The notes beneath the pieces were generated by a model. That model worked only from the letters and a program-made list of their open reading frames with translations, was not told the DNA's origin and searched no databases. A stretch of DNA of 64,000 bases from Arthrobacter bambusae (GTDB lineage Bacteria > Actinomycetota > Actinomycetes > Actinomycetales > Micrococcaceae). Numbering within the stretch: the stretch's first letter is position 1; each line of letters starts with the position of its first letter. The DNA is taken from NCBI RefSeq assembly GCF_022606295.1, contig NZ_JAHHZS010000005.1, positions 124,001 through 188,000 on the forward strand. The letters run 5' to 3'. The position numbers and the translations under genes were made by a program. Shown in pieces: positions 44,557 through 53,682 of this stretch.

Positions 44557-45763
44557 CGTCAAGTGCGGGCGCAGGGGCAGCAGGCCGTTCCTTTGCCGGC
44601 GTCGGCCGCGGCCGCCCGGCCAACACGATGACAAGCAGCGCCAGGACGGTGAGTGCCGCGCACGCCGCGAAGACGCCTTGGTAGCCGAGCGCCGTCGTCG
44701 ATCCCAAAGCGATGATGGGGCCAGAAACGATAGCGCCGACGCGCCTCGTGTTGGTGTAGAGGCCGGAGGCCAGGCCGGGACGGGGAATCAGCCGCTGGAA
44801 CAGGGTCAGTCCTACACCTGCCACGATCCCGAAGAACCAGGCATTCAGGACCTGGAGCGCAATCAGGGTGCCGGGGTTGGAGACAAAAGCCATGCCCGCG
44901 TAGTAGGCGATCCCGGCGACACATCCGGAGGCGATGAGCGCCCGGCTGGAGTAGCGGCGTGCCAGCCGCCCGATCAGGAAGAGCGCAGGGATCTCGAGCG
45001 CGGCGGACACGCCGAGCGCGACGCCCGCCCAGATGACGTCCACGCCGAGCCCTTGCGTCACGAACAGGCTCATGATGGACACGGCGGCGCTATTGGTGGC
45101 CTGCAAGGCGACAAAGGCGAAGACGACGGCGGCGACGCCTGATTTCGAGAACAGCTGCCCGTCTTCTTCGGCATGGGCCTTGGGACGATCCTCGACAGAG
45201 GCAGCGCGTCGTCGGGAAATCATGGCGGCAGTCGTGGCGACATTGAGCACAGCCACCACGCCGAGGGCTAGCAGGATGGCCCGGTTGCCCAGCGCGCCCA
45301 TGATGAGCGTCGCGAGCGGCGGCCCGGCCACCCAGGCGAAGGAGACAATCGCGCGGGTGTTCATCACGTCCGACGCTCCGGCACCCGAGTGCCTGAGGTG
45401 GGCGAAGAGCAGCGAGCTGCCGACCCCCGCCGGACCGCCAAGGACAATCAAGCCCACGACGGCGATCGGCAGCGACGTGCCCACCGCCAGGAGGGCGGAC
45501 AACGCCAGGGTCAGGACCCCGCAGGCCAGCATGGGCCGAAGGTAGTCGTTCGCACGATCTGCGTAGGCAGGCAGCAGAAGGGAGGCGACGAAGCCGCTGG
45601 CATTGTAGACGGCAAGGACCCATCCCACCTCCGCAGGGGTGGCGTTGAACAGGGCCACCAGGAGGAGTGCCAGGGCAGGGTTGAGGAACGCGAACTGGAA
45701 CCCCCACAGCAGCGCCGCAGACGGGACGAGTAATCGCTTCATGCCTTCATTCCGGTGATCCAC
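44546..45763 (-). CDS. MFS transporter, SET-type sugar efflux family
   Basis: 405 residues with twelve hydrophobic spans. The length, GFQFAFLNPALALLL at the N-terminus, NTRAIVSFAWVAGPPLA and the overall pattern resemble sugar efflux transporters (SetA/SotB). The exported compound is not known. TAGGGT lies seven bases before the GTG start at 45763; ATG 45742 is an alternative. It ends overlapping the APC gene by 11 bases. Confidence 0.85.
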   Translation of the reverse strand: MDHRNEGMKRLLVPSAALLWGFQFAFLNPALALLLVALFNATPAEVGWVLAVYNASGFVASLLLPAYADRANDYLRPMLACGVLTLALSALLAVGTSLPIAVVGLIVLGGPAGVGSSLLFAHLRHSGAGASDVMNTRAIVSFAWVAGPPLATLIMGALGNRAILLALGVVAVLNVATTAAMISRRRAASVEDRPKAHAEEDGQLFSKSGVAAVVFAFVALQATNSAAVSIMSLFVTQGLGVDVIWAGVALGVSAALEIPALFLIGRLARRYSSRALIASGCVAGIAYYAGMAFVSNPGTLIALQVLNAWFFGIVAGVGLTLFQRLIPRPGLASGLYTNTRRVGAIVSGPIIALGSTTALGYQGVFAACAALTVLALLVIVLAGRPRPTPAKERPAAPAPALDASD

Positions 45764-45770
45764 GCCCTCA

Positions 45771-45776
45771 ACCCTA
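45771..45776 (-). promoter_or_regulatory. -10 element of the MFS gene
   Basis: TAGGGT on the minus strand, seven bases, then GTG 45763. Confidence 0.4.
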
Positions 45777-45947
45777 GAAGCCTTCCTGGCCGTAAGGGAG
45801 GGCCTGCCGGTACCTGTATCGGCACCCCTTCCGGCTGGTCAGGGCGGATTCCGCGCGTGGGCTCGATCAGATCCGGCCGGCCGCCACGCTCTGACAAAAG
45901 CCGAATCAGGGGTGGACGGCGGAGGTCGCACAGAGCAGGATTGAGCC

Positions 45948-46337
45948 ATGAGCATCCATGAGGCACTTCTGAAGCAGGCCAGCATTACCGCCACGGAAGC
46001 CACGCTCGTGGCGAAGTTCGAGATCGAGGGCAACATCCCGGGTTCCGGCGCCTTTGTCGTAGGGCTGGTCGCGGCGACTCCGGACTATTCCTCTCAACGA
46101 AGACTGGGCATCGAGTTCATGAACGGGGAGGCGATTGCCTTCTTCTCGTTTAACCACGACCTCAGCGCCGAGGAGAACTACGACCTCAAGGGTGTTGAGC
46201 ACTCGGGGAACACCATTACGGGCCATTTCCCCCTCTCGGCGATCAACGGCCTTGGCAAGGGGCATGTGATGACGGCCTTCAGTGAAGCCGACGGCCGCGA
46301 GTTCCAGTCAGGCGTGGCTGTCGAAGAGTCGCTCTAG
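45948..46337 (+). CDS. Hypothetical protein
   Basis: 129 residues without cysteine and without a signal peptide. Strands such as ATLVAKFEIEGNIPGSGAF and TITGHFPLSAINGLGKG suggest a compact beta-rich fold. I do not recognise the family. CAGGAT lies six bases before the ATG, a weak sign of leaderless translation. It stands alone between the divergent MFS gene and a convergent stress protein gene. Confidence 0.7.
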   Translation: MSIHEALLKQASITATEATLVAKFEIEGNIPGSGAFVVGLVAATPDYSSQRRLGIEFMNGEAIAFFSFNHDLSAEENYDLKGVEHSGNTITGHFPLSAINGLGKGHVMTAFSEADGREFQSGVAVEESL

Positions 46338-46350
46338 GATCATCCCGGGT

Positions 46351-46794
46351 TCAACCCTCCTCGGGGGCACGGACAACCAGGACGGGGCAGTGGGCGTGGG
46401 CCACGCAGGCAGAGCTGACCGAGCCGAGCAACAGCCCGGCGAATCCTCCATGGCCCCGCCGGCCAACAACAACCATGTCGGCATCCCTGCTGGCGTCGAT
46501 GAGCAAGTCCCGGGGTGGACCGCAGAGGAGGCGCGACGTAACGTCTTCAGGGACAACCGGGCCAAACGCCCGTGACAGCGATTCCTCAAGTATTCCCTGG
46601 GCCTCCTTCTCGTAATCCTCGACGCCCATGGCTACATATCCTCCGTAGACCTGCGGGAACGACCAGCACGCCATGGCAACGACCTGCGCCCCCAACGGCA
46701 CCGCTATGTTTCGGGCCTTCTTGAGGGCCTCAATTGAAGCGCGAGATCCGTCAACACCAACAACGATCTTGCCCGTGAATGCTTCCTGGTCCAT
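46351..46794 (-). CDS. Universal stress protein (UspA domain)
   Basis: 147 residues, one UspA domain. N-terminal KIVVGVDGSRASIEALKKA and the ATP-binding motif VVGRRGHGGFAGLLLGSVS near the C-terminus (G-x2-G-x9-G-S) are present, so it is of the ATP-binding type. AGGAG six bases before ATG 46794 gives the start; the open frame continues 47 codons upstream without similarity. The role is stress or dormancy adaptation. Confidence 0.92.
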   Translation of the reverse strand: MDQEAFTGKIVVGVDGSRASIEALKKARNIAVPLGAQVVAMACWSFPQVYGGYVAMGVEDYEKEAQGILEESLSRAFGPVVPEDVTSRLLCGPPRDLLIDASRDADMVVVGRRGHGGFAGLLLGSVSSACVAHAHCPVLVVRAPEEG

Positions 46795-47002
46795 GGCGTA
46801 CTCCTGCCGGAAGGGGAACCTCTGGTTCTTGAAGCCTGACGGCGAACCGAGCTGTCTTGCAGGGCCAAAAGTCACATTTCGCGGCAGAATGCTTATTCCA
46901 TCCGCTCCCTTGAGTGTCATGTGACACATGCGCACGAAGGAATACCGCCTGCCGGGTTACCGTTGACGCGAGTAGTTCGTCACAACAACGACAGGAGAAT
47001 CC

Positions 47003-47260
47003 GTGGACTTCACTCCCGAATCCGGCACCATCACTATGTTCTCGACCACTTGGTGCGGTTATTGCAACCGTCTCAAGAAGCAGCTGGACGCCAAGGGCAT
47101 CGGCTACAACGAGATCAACATCGAAGAGGTTGAGGGCACGGCCGAACTCGTGGAGAAGCTGAACGGCGGCAACCAGACCGTCCCCACGGTCCTTTTCCCG
47201 GACGGTACCGCGGCCACCAACCCATCCGCAGCCGAGGTCGAAGCGCGCCTCGCCGCCTGA
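47003..47260 (+). CDS. mrx1: Mycoredoxin (glutaredoxin-like)
   Basis: 85 residues of the thioredoxin fold with active site CGYC (in TWCGYCNRLKKQL, near residue 18) and the cis-Pro motif TVPTVLFPDG. It matches mycoredoxin-1, which reduces mixed disulfides of mycothiol with proteins and so needs mycothiol instead of glutathione. AGGAG five bases before the GTG fixes the start. Confidence 0.88.
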   Translation: MDFTPESGTITMFSTTWCGYCNRLKKQLDAKGIGYNEINIEEVEGTAELVEKLNGGNQTVPTVLFPDGTAATNPSAAEVEARLAA

Positions 47261-47294
47261 ACCCCGCCTTGCCGCCTTAATCCCGATTAGGGAG

Positions 47295-49595
47295 TCATCC
47301 GGGTGGCGCAGCCGGTTCCAGGCGCACCACGACGGACTTGGACGCGGGAGTGTTGCTGCCTTCGGCGGTCGAATCCAGCGGTACCAGGACGTTCGCTTCC
47401 GGGTAGTAGGCAGTCACGCAACCGCGCGCCGTCGGGTACGCGATGAGCCGCAACTGCCGCAGTACCCTGTCCACGCCGTCGTCGGCTTCACTGTGCACGT
47501 CCACATAGCCACCATCGGCAAGGCCCAGATCAGCCAGGTCGTCACGATGGGCGAAAAGCACCATGCGGCCCTTCTTCACGCCCCGGTAGCGGTCGTTCAT
47601 GCTGTAGGTGGTTGTGTTGAACTGATCGTGGGAGCGCACTGTCTGGAGCAGCAAACGCCCCTCGGGGAGATGGATGGTCTCAAGGTCGTTGACCGTGAAC
47701 ATTGCTTTCCCGGTGGCGGTGGGAAACTTCCTCTCGTCCCGCGGGCCGTGGGCCAGGACGAAACCGTCACGGCTCCGGGCCTTCTGGTTGAAGTTCTCAA
47801 AGCCCGGCACCACATGGGAAATGTGTTCGCGCACGGTGTCGTAGTCCGCCTCGAAGCCGTGCCAATCAACCGGGACCTTATCGCCGAGTACCGTGCCGGC
47901 CATGCGGCACACGATCGCCACCTCGGACAAGACTTTGTCCGAAATCGGCTCCAGCCTTCCCGCCGAACGGTGAACCGCGCAGACCGTGTCTTCGACGGTG
48001 ACGAACTGCTCGCCGCTGGCCTGACGGTCTATTTCCGTGCGGCCCATGGTCGGCAGGATCATCGCTTGTTCCCCCACTACGGCGTGGGAGCGGTTGAGCT
48101 TCGTGGAAATCTGGACGGACAACCGGGTCTTGCGGACTGCTGACTCGGCCGCTGTGGTGTCGGACATGGCATGCACGAGGTTTCCACCGAGCGCGACGAG
48201 CACCTTGATCCGGCCGTCCCGCATGCCGCGGATGCTGTCCACGGAATCCAGGCCCGGGTGCCGGGGCGGGTCAAAGCCGAATTCCTGCTGCAGGGCGTTG
48301 AGGAACGGTTCCGGCATCTTCTCCCAAATGCCCATGGTCCGGTCCCCCTGGACGTTGCTGTGTCCACGGATCGGCGACGGACCTGCGCCGGGTTTGCCGA
48401 TGTTCCCGCGGAGCAGGAGCAGGTTGACGATCTCCTTGATGGTCATCACGGCCTTCTTGTGCTGGGTCAGGCCCATGGCCCACGTGATGATGACCTTCTC
48501 GGCACGCAGGTAGCGGGAGGCAAGCTCGTCGATTTCCTCCGTCCTCAGGCCCGTCGCGGCGAGGACCTCCTGCTCGTCCAGATGGTCGATATGGGCTCGG
48601 AACTCTTCGAGTCCTTGGCAGTGCTTCTCGATGAACGCGTGATCCAGGACGGCCCCCGGCGCCGCCTTCTCCGCGTCCAGCACCCGCTTGGACACTGCTT
48701 GGAGCAACGCCATGTCTCCTGCGAGGCGTATCTGCAGGAACTGGTCTGCCAAATCCGTTCCTTTGCCTACCAGTCCACGGGGACGTTGCGGGTTCTTGAA
48801 GTTGATGAGTCCGGCTTCCGGCAGCGGGTTCACCGCCACGATGCTGGCGCCGGCAAGCTTTGCCTCTTCCAATGCGGTGAGCATCCGGGGATGGCAGGTC
48901 CCCGGGTTCTGGCCCATGATGATGATCAAATCCGCCTTGGCAAAGTCCGTGTACGTTACGGCAGACTTGCCCACGCCGAGCGTCTCCCCGAGGGCCAGCC
49001 CGGTGGACTCGTGGCACATATTCGAGCAATCGGGGAGGTTGTTGGTCCCGAACGCCCGGACGAAGAGCTGGTAGACGAACGCGGCTTCGTTGCTCGTCCG
49101 TCCGCTCGTATAGAAGGTTGCCTCGTCGGGCGATTCCAGGTCGTTTAGTTCGCGGGCAATAATCCGGAACGCATTGTCCCAACTGATGGGCCGGTAGTGG
49201 CTCGCCCCTGCGGGTTTGTAGACGGGTTCCACGAGCCTGCCCTGCTGTCCCAGCCAGTACTCTGAACGTTCGGCGAGGGAGTCGACGTCGTTCTCGTCCC
49301 AGAAAGTGGACGGAACTTTGAGCGGATCGGCCTCCCACCCGACGGCCTTCGCGCCGTTCTCACAGAACTCGGCCACCTTCCGCTCCGGAGGATCCGGCCA
49401 CGCGCAGCTCATGCAGTCGAAGCCATCCTTCTGGTTCATGGCCAGCAAGGACTTCCAGGCACGGGACGGCCCCATGTCGCTCAACGCACGGGGCAAGGAG
49501 TCCACCAGGCTCGGCAATCCCGCGGCGGACCGCTTCGGCGGACCGACGGTGAGGTCCGCATCGGAATCATGGACGACGGACGGTTTCTTGTCCAT
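47295..49595 (-). CDS. FdhF/YdeP-family molybdopterin oxidoreductase
   Basis: 766 residues. Molybdopterin-guanine-dinucleotide enzyme of the formate dehydrogenase/DMSO reductase superfamily, YdeP branch. The N-terminal iron-sulfur Cys region is reduced to GFDCMSCAWPDP, with motifs TSGRTSNEAAFVYQLF, LPDCSNMCHESTG, MGQNPGTCHPRM and GHSNVQGDRTMGIWE. Members include the YdeP protein linked to acid resistance; the substrate is uncertain, and formate is not assured. TACGCT lies six bases before the ATG, suggesting a leaderless mRNA. Confidence 0.92.
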   Translation of the reverse strand: MDKKPSVVHDSDADLTVGPPKRSAAGLPSLVDSLPRALSDMGPSRAWKSLLAMNQKDGFDCMSCAWPDPPERKVAEFCENGAKAVGWEADPLKVPSTFWDENDVDSLAERSEYWLGQQGRLVEPVYKPAGASHYRPISWDNAFRIIARELNDLESPDEATFYTSGRTSNEAAFVYQLFVRAFGTNNLPDCSNMCHESTGLALGETLGVGKSAVTYTDFAKADLIIIMGQNPGTCHPRMLTALEEAKLAGASIVAVNPLPEAGLINFKNPQRPRGLVGKGTDLADQFLQIRLAGDMALLQAVSKRVLDAEKAAPGAVLDHAFIEKHCQGLEEFRAHIDHLDEQEVLAATGLRTEEIDELASRYLRAEKVIITWAMGLTQHKKAVMTIKEIVNLLLLRGNIGKPGAGPSPIRGHSNVQGDRTMGIWEKMPEPFLNALQQEFGFDPPRHPGLDSVDSIRGMRDGRIKVLVALGGNLVHAMSDTTAAESAVRKTRLSVQISTKLNRSHAVVGEQAMILPTMGRTEIDRQASGEQFVTVEDTVCAVHRSAGRLEPISDKVLSEVAIVCRMAGTVLGDKVPVDWHGFEADYDTVREHISHVVPGFENFNQKARSRDGFVLAHGPRDERKFPTATGKAMFTVNDLETIHLPEGRLLLQTVRSHDQFNTTTYSMNDRYRGVKKGRMVLFAHRDDLADLGLADGGYVDVHSEADDGVDRVLRQLRLIAYPTARGCVTAYYPEANVLVPLDSTAEGSNTPASKSVVVRLEPAAPPG

Positions 49596-49601
49596 TGTTC
49601 A

Positions 49602-49607
49602 AGCGTA
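49602..49607 (-). promoter_or_regulatory. -10 element of the molybdoenzyme gene
   Basis: TACGCT on the minus strand, six bases, then ATG 49595; no Shine-Dalgarno. Confidence 0.5.
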
Positions 49608-49624
49608 GTCCCGGCCTTTGTGGC

Positions 49625-50401
49625 CTACAACGGCGTGCTGGTGCTCGTCACAGGAAGCAGGTCCTGGAAATCGCCGTCGACGAGCCGGGCGTATTCCGAG
49701 TAAGCCGCGACGACGGCGTCTTCCACCGTGGGTACGTCCAGCTGGGGCAAGAGGTCGTTGGCGGCGCCGGCTGTGGCGGGGTCCCACTCGAGGCCAAGGG
49801 CTTCATAGCTGGCCGTGAGGACTTCGCGGATGGGCGCCGAATTCTCGACGACGATCACCGAGCTGAACAGCCATCCCCCGGAGACCACCCTCTGGGCGGT
49901 GCCGACCAGCTTGATCTGGTGGGTTGGAAAATCCGGGTCCAGGCCGTGGACGCTGAACTCACCCGGGCAGTATTCGCCGGGGATCTCGCCGACGGCGGCC
50001 TGCACGCCGACGCGGCGGAGCGCACCCGCGAGGAGCTCGCCAAAGAAGGAGAAACGGGACTTCGCCCCGGCAATCGCGTCGGCGTGCGGCTCCACATGGT
50101 CGATCACCAAGGTGCCCCGGTGGTAGGCCGCTGCCCGGCCACCCGCCTTGCGGATCAAGGGTTCGAAGCCCAGGTCCCGGCAAGCCTCGGACGCGGCCTG
50201 GAATCCCGGCAGCTTGGCGTCGCGTTGCCCGAACGCCACGGTAGGGCGGGGCCGGTACAACCTCAGTGTTGGTCCCAGCAGCCCCCTGCGGGCACGGTTG
50301 AGGAGCTCGATTCCGAAGTCAAGGTCATCAGCGACGCCGAGTGATTCTTCCTGGCGCACCACCGTCAGCGTGCGCAATGGCCGGGCGGCGTCCTCCACCA
50401 T
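49625..50401 (-). CDS. Lipoate-protein ligase A family protein
   Basis: 258 residues of the BPL/LplA/LipB fold. The lipoate-binding motif RKAGGRAAAYH (near residue 84) and GEYCPGEFSVHG, then KLVGTAQRV with the catalytic Lys, are present. It could attach lipoate or octanoate to E2 subunits, or transfer it as a LipL/LipM-like protein. Its ATG shares one base with the stop of the upstream thioesterase gene (TGATG), so they are co-translated. Confidence 0.85.
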   Translation of the reverse strand: MVEDAARPLRTLTVVRQEESLGVADDLDFGIELLNRARRGLLGPTLRLYRPRPTVAFGQRDAKLPGFQAASEACRDLGFEPLIRKAGGRAAAYHRGTLVIDHVEPHADAIAGAKSRFSFFGELLAGALRRVGVQAAVGEIPGEYCPGEFSVHGLDPDFPTHQIKLVGTAQRVVSGGWLFSSVIVVENSAPIREVLTASYEALGLEWDPATAGAANDLLPQLDVPTVEDAVVAAYSEYARLVDGDFQDLLPVTSTSTPL

Positions 50402-51204
50402 CAGCTCTTCCTCAGCGTCAGGATCTGCTCGGCACGGCCGAAGGGGCCGCTGATGTCGTGAAGCACCGTGGACGTCAGGCCGATGCCGTCATTGCCAAAG
50501 GAGACCATGTTGTCCAGTCCCAGCCATTCCCCTGCGGGTTCACGGTACATGTGGATCTGCAGGTCAAGGTTGGGGAAGATATAGCTGTTCTTACCGGGCG
50601 AAACGCGGGCGGCGATGCCGTTGGCTGTGTCAACGAGTCCAACGAGCCTCGCGAGATCGCGGCTGTCCGCAGCATCGGTGAGCGGATGCTCTGTGCGGAT
50701 CCAGACTTTGCCCGAACCGGCCCGGTGCCCTTCCGCTATCCGCATCTCCAGGGACCGGATGTAGCCACCCGGCCACACGCTCGCCCCGTCCCACGGCTTG
50801 CATTCGTCCGGGGCCGGCATGGCGACGTCCTCTATCGCGGCCACCGCACTCGTGTCGCTGGTGGCCATGCGCCAGGCGGTGGCCCGGATAGCCACGCGTC
50901 CAGCCGCCGAGAGTTCCGCCTGGATCAGTTCAATTGTCCTGCCGGGGCGGAGCGTCGTCGTAGTGATGTCGAATTCGCCGCCCGGGATCAACCCCAGGAT
51001 TTCGTAGCTGAGGCGGGCCATCCGGACGTCGTCGCGCGGCTCGTGTCGGAGCAGGGCATCGGCCATGATGCCCGATGCGGGCGCCATGTGCTGCTCATGC
51101 GGATTCCACGCGCCCTGGGCGTGGATGGTCGAGCGGAACCGCCCGTTCCCGAGCGATTCGTAGTAGAAACCGCCTTCCGCAAGGTCCGGAAGCTCAATAC
51201 TCAA
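50401..51204 (-). CDS. Acyl-CoA thioesterase (TesB-like double hotdog)
   Basis: 267 residues with the two-hotdog pattern of TesB-like proteins: N-terminal YYESLGNGRFRSTIHAQGAWN, central LSYEILGLIPGGEFDI and the second half YREPAGEWLGLDNMVSFGNDG. It hydrolyses acyl-CoA of unknown chain length. The TTG at 51204 is a likely start, with AAAGGGCAGG upstream and the protein reading SIELPDLAEGG after it; the open frame before that overlaps the VTT gene. It is coupled to the lipoate ligase gene downstream. Confidence 0.82.
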   Translation of the reverse strand: MSIELPDLAEGGFYYESLGNGRFRSTIHAQGAWNPHEQHMAPASGIMADALLRHEPRDDVRMARLSYEILGLIPGGEFDITTTTLRPGRTIELIQAELSAAGRVAIRATAWRMATSDTSAVAAIEDVAMPAPDECKPWDGASVWPGGYIRSLEMRIAEGHRAGSGKVWIRTEHPLTDAADSRDLARLVGLVDTANGIAARVSPGKNSYIFPNLDLQIHMYREPAGEWLGLDNMVSFGNDGIGLTSTVLHDISGPFGRAEQILTLRKS

Positions 51205-51236
51205 CGCCTGCCCTTTCGCCGGTCCGGTAATGGAAC

Positions 51237-51725
51237 TCAGACCACTGTATCTTCTGGCGCCACGGCCGTCCGACGTCGGCGCCACATGACCAGGCCGGCT
51301 GCAAGTCCGGCGAGCGAGAGAACCAGGAGAACAGCTGCCAGCGGGGAGGCCGCTAGGACAGCGAGCCAAGCATCGATCGCCGCGAGACCAATAGTCGCGT
51401 AGACGAAGGCCCAGATGCCGGAGCCCACTATCGCCGCAGGGAGATACCGGCTGAGTGGCATTCTCGCAGCCCCCGCAGCAAAGTTGACGGCCGTTTGGAG
51501 TCCGATGGTGAGGAAGGTCAGTACGACGGCGTAGGGGCCGAAGCGCTGTATCAACGCCTGCGCTTTGCTTGCTTTGGGGCGATGCAGAGCGCGTGCGAAA
51601 CGCGTGCGTTCCATTCCCGCCGCTGCGCCGCGGCCGATCCAGTATGTCGCGTTGACCCGGACCATCACCCCAGCGAACAGCGCCGCAAGTGCCACCTCAA
51701 AGGGCAGGTCGAGGATCTGGTCCAC
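51237..51725 (-). CDS. Short VTT/DedA-like membrane protein
   Basis: 162 residues, about four to five hydrophobic spans. The central GRFxxGF-like region appears as IQRFGPYAVVLTFLTIGLQT, with a conserved Arg-Phe-Gly that matches SNARE-associated (VTT) proteins. DedA proteins act in lipid flipping and envelope integrity; this one is shorter than typical (about 200 residues). The GTG start has GGGGGG five bases upstream. Confidence 0.7.
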   Translation of the reverse strand: MDQILDLPFEVALAALFAGVMVRVNATYWIGRGAAAGMERTRFARALHRPKASKAQALIQRFGPYAVVLTFLTIGLQTAVNFAAGAARMPLSRYLPAAIVGSGIWAFVYATIGLAAIDAWLAVLAASPLAAVLLVLSLAGLAAGLVMWRRRRTAVAPEDTVV

Positions 51726-51794
51726 GCGCGCCCCCCGGTCTCTTCAGCAGCTAAGTCCTACCTTAGCTCAAGGCGGAAGACGGCCGTTTCTCGG

Positions 51795-51989
51795 TTAGGA
51801 CCTGCCGCCTGTGCGATCGATCGTGAAATCACCACCTGGATAAAGGATGGTCTCGTGGCCGTCGTCGAAACGCACGAAGTACGGCGGCGCACCATTTGCT
51901 CCGCGGACTTCGATAATCTCGCCATGCCGGTCCGATGCCCCGACCGTCCTGCCATGAATGATGATCCGATCTCCCTGGGCTGCTTCCAC
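51795..51989 (-). CDS. DUF1918 small protein
   Basis: 64 residues matching DUF1918: AQGDRIIIHGRTVG, then RHGEIIEVRGANGAPPYFVR and FDDGHETILYPGGD, a small SH3-like barrel common in actinobacteria. Function unknown. The GTG at 51989 follows GGGAGG by eight bases. The open frame extends upstream but has no similarity. Confidence 0.85.
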   Translation of the reverse strand: MEAAQGDRIIIHGRTVGASDRHGEIIEVRGANGAPPYFVRFDDGHETILYPGGDFTIDRTGGRS

Positions 51990-52209
51990 AGGAACCACCT
52001 CCCAGCATTCAGAGTACGAGTGTTGGGCCGTCGTGGGAACAGGCTTGAGACGGCCGGCCGACGCGGCCGTGCCTGCCCGGCCCCACTCCCCGGAACCTTG
52101 GAGCAAGCTGTGAATTCGGATTTTGATTGTTTTCGTGTTCAACCTGCGCGAGCGAAGGCGTACCCTACATTCATACGCCACCTGGGGGCCCTCGTCTCGT
52201 GGAGGAGCC

Positions 52210-53682
52210 ATGCGCAGCTTGGATCAGCGTTTCAGGAAGCACGGCCCGCGAGCGGCCGGAATTCGCCGGATAGGCAACCCCGAAAAGTACAAGCGGATCG
52301 TGGCCGTCCTGGGCGCCCTCCTGCTCACGGCGGGAGCCCTCACCGGAGTCGCCGCTCCCGCCCGGGCGGCAGCCCAGACCATCGTGAGTTTGACCTTCGA
52401 CGACGGCAACGGCAACCAGCTTGCCGCCGAGCAGGTGTTGAAAGCCCACGGCCTGGTGGGAACCTTCTTCATCACCACCAGCTGGATCGGCACCCCGGGG
52501 TACCTCACGCAGACCGACCTGCATACCATCGCGGGCGACGGTAACGAGATCGGGGGCCACACGGTTACCCACCCGGATCTCACCACGCTCACCTCGGCAG
52601 CCGCCAGCGCCGAGATCTGCAACGGCAAGTCGACGCTCGAAAGCTGGGGATTCCAGGTGAACAACTTCGCCTATCCTTTTGCCGCCGAGAACGCGTCCGT
52701 TCAATCTGATGTGAAGAACTGTGGATTTGCCAGCGGCCGCGGGCTCGGCGACATCCGTTCACCCGCGAGCTGCCCAAGCTGCCCGTTCGCTGAGACCCTT
52801 CCTCCGGCAAACCCCCTGGTCACCAAGGCCCCGGACGAAGTCGACAGCACCTGGACCCTGCAGAATCTGGAGGACCTGGTCACTAACGCCGAAAGCACCG
52901 GAGGGTGGCTGGAACTGACTTTCCACCACATCGCAGTGGGCACTGATCCGACCCTGACCATCAGCCCAACGCTCTTTGACACGTTCGTCACCTGGTTGGC
53001 CGCACGGACTGCCAACGGGACCACATCGGTCCGGACCGTCGCCCAGGCGTTGGGGCAGTCCACCACCCCGCCACCACCGCCACCGCCACCGGCGTCGAGC
53101 CCCTTCACGGATGTCCCCAGCAACTACACGTACATCACCGAAATCACGTGGCTCGCAACCCAAGGCATTTCGACCGGCTGGGTCGAAGCAAACGGGACCA
53201 GGACCTACCACCCCCTGGATCCCGTGAACCGCGACGCGATGGCGGCCTTCATGTACCGGCTGGCGGGCAGCCCGGCCTTCTCGCCCCCGGCCGTTTCTCC
53301 GTTCGCCGACATGACGACGCAAACCCCGTTCTACAAGGAAATCACGTGGCTCTCGACGCAGGGCATCTCTACCGGCTGGGACGAAGGAAACGGCATCAGG
53401 ACGTACCGCCCGCTGCAGCCCGTGAACCGGGATGCCATGGCGGCCTTCATGTATCGGCTCGCAGGCAGCCCGGCCTACGCGGCCCCGGCCGCCTCACCGT
53501 TCACTGACGTGACACCACAGACTCCGTTCTACAAGGAAATCAACTGGCTCTCGACCACGGGAATCTCCACCGGGTGGACAGAGTCGAACAGCACCAGGAC
53601 GTATCGGCCGGTCACCGCCGTCGCGCGGGATGCCATGGCAGCATTCATGTACCGCTACAACACCAGTTTCCCGAGAAGCTAA
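52210..53682 (+). CDS. Secreted polysaccharide deacetylase with three C-terminal SLH-like repeats
   Basis: 490 residues. Signal peptide (AVLGALLLTAGALTGVAAPARA), then a NodB domain with SLTFDDGNGNQ (near 62), HTVTHPDL for the metal His pair (near 119) and a C-terminal FHHIA motif. After a Pro linker (TTPPPPPPPPAS) come three repeats of about 66 residues, each reading F-x-D-V, a WL-x-TQGISTGW-like core and R-DAMAAFMYR at the end. The repeats resemble the S-layer-homology-type modules of Arthrobacter exoproteins and would hold the enzyme at the cell wall. GGAGG lies four bases before the ATG. It overlaps the 3' end of the next convergent gene by four bases. Confidence 0.92.
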   Translation: MRSLDQRFRKHGPRAAGIRRIGNPEKYKRIVAVLGALLLTAGALTGVAAPARAAAQTIVSLTFDDGNGNQLAAEQVLKAHGLVGTFFITTSWIGTPGYLTQTDLHTIAGDGNEIGGHTVTHPDLTTLTSAAASAEICNGKSTLESWGFQVNNFAYPFAAENASVQSDVKNCGFASGRGLGDIRSPASCPSCPFAETLPPANPLVTKAPDEVDSTWTLQNLEDLVTNAESTGGWLELTFHHIAVGTDPTLTISPTLFDTFVTWLAARTANGTTSVRTVAQALGQSTTPPPPPPPPASSPFTDVPSNYTYITEITWLATQGISTGWVEANGTRTYHPLDPVNRDAMAAFMYRLAGSPAFSPPAVSPFADMTTQTPFYKEITWLSTQGISTGWDEGNGIRTYRPLQPVNRDAMAAFMYRLAGSPAYAAPAASPFTDVTPQTPFYKEINWLSTTGISTGWTESNSTRTYRPVTAVARDAMAAFMYRYNTSFPRS

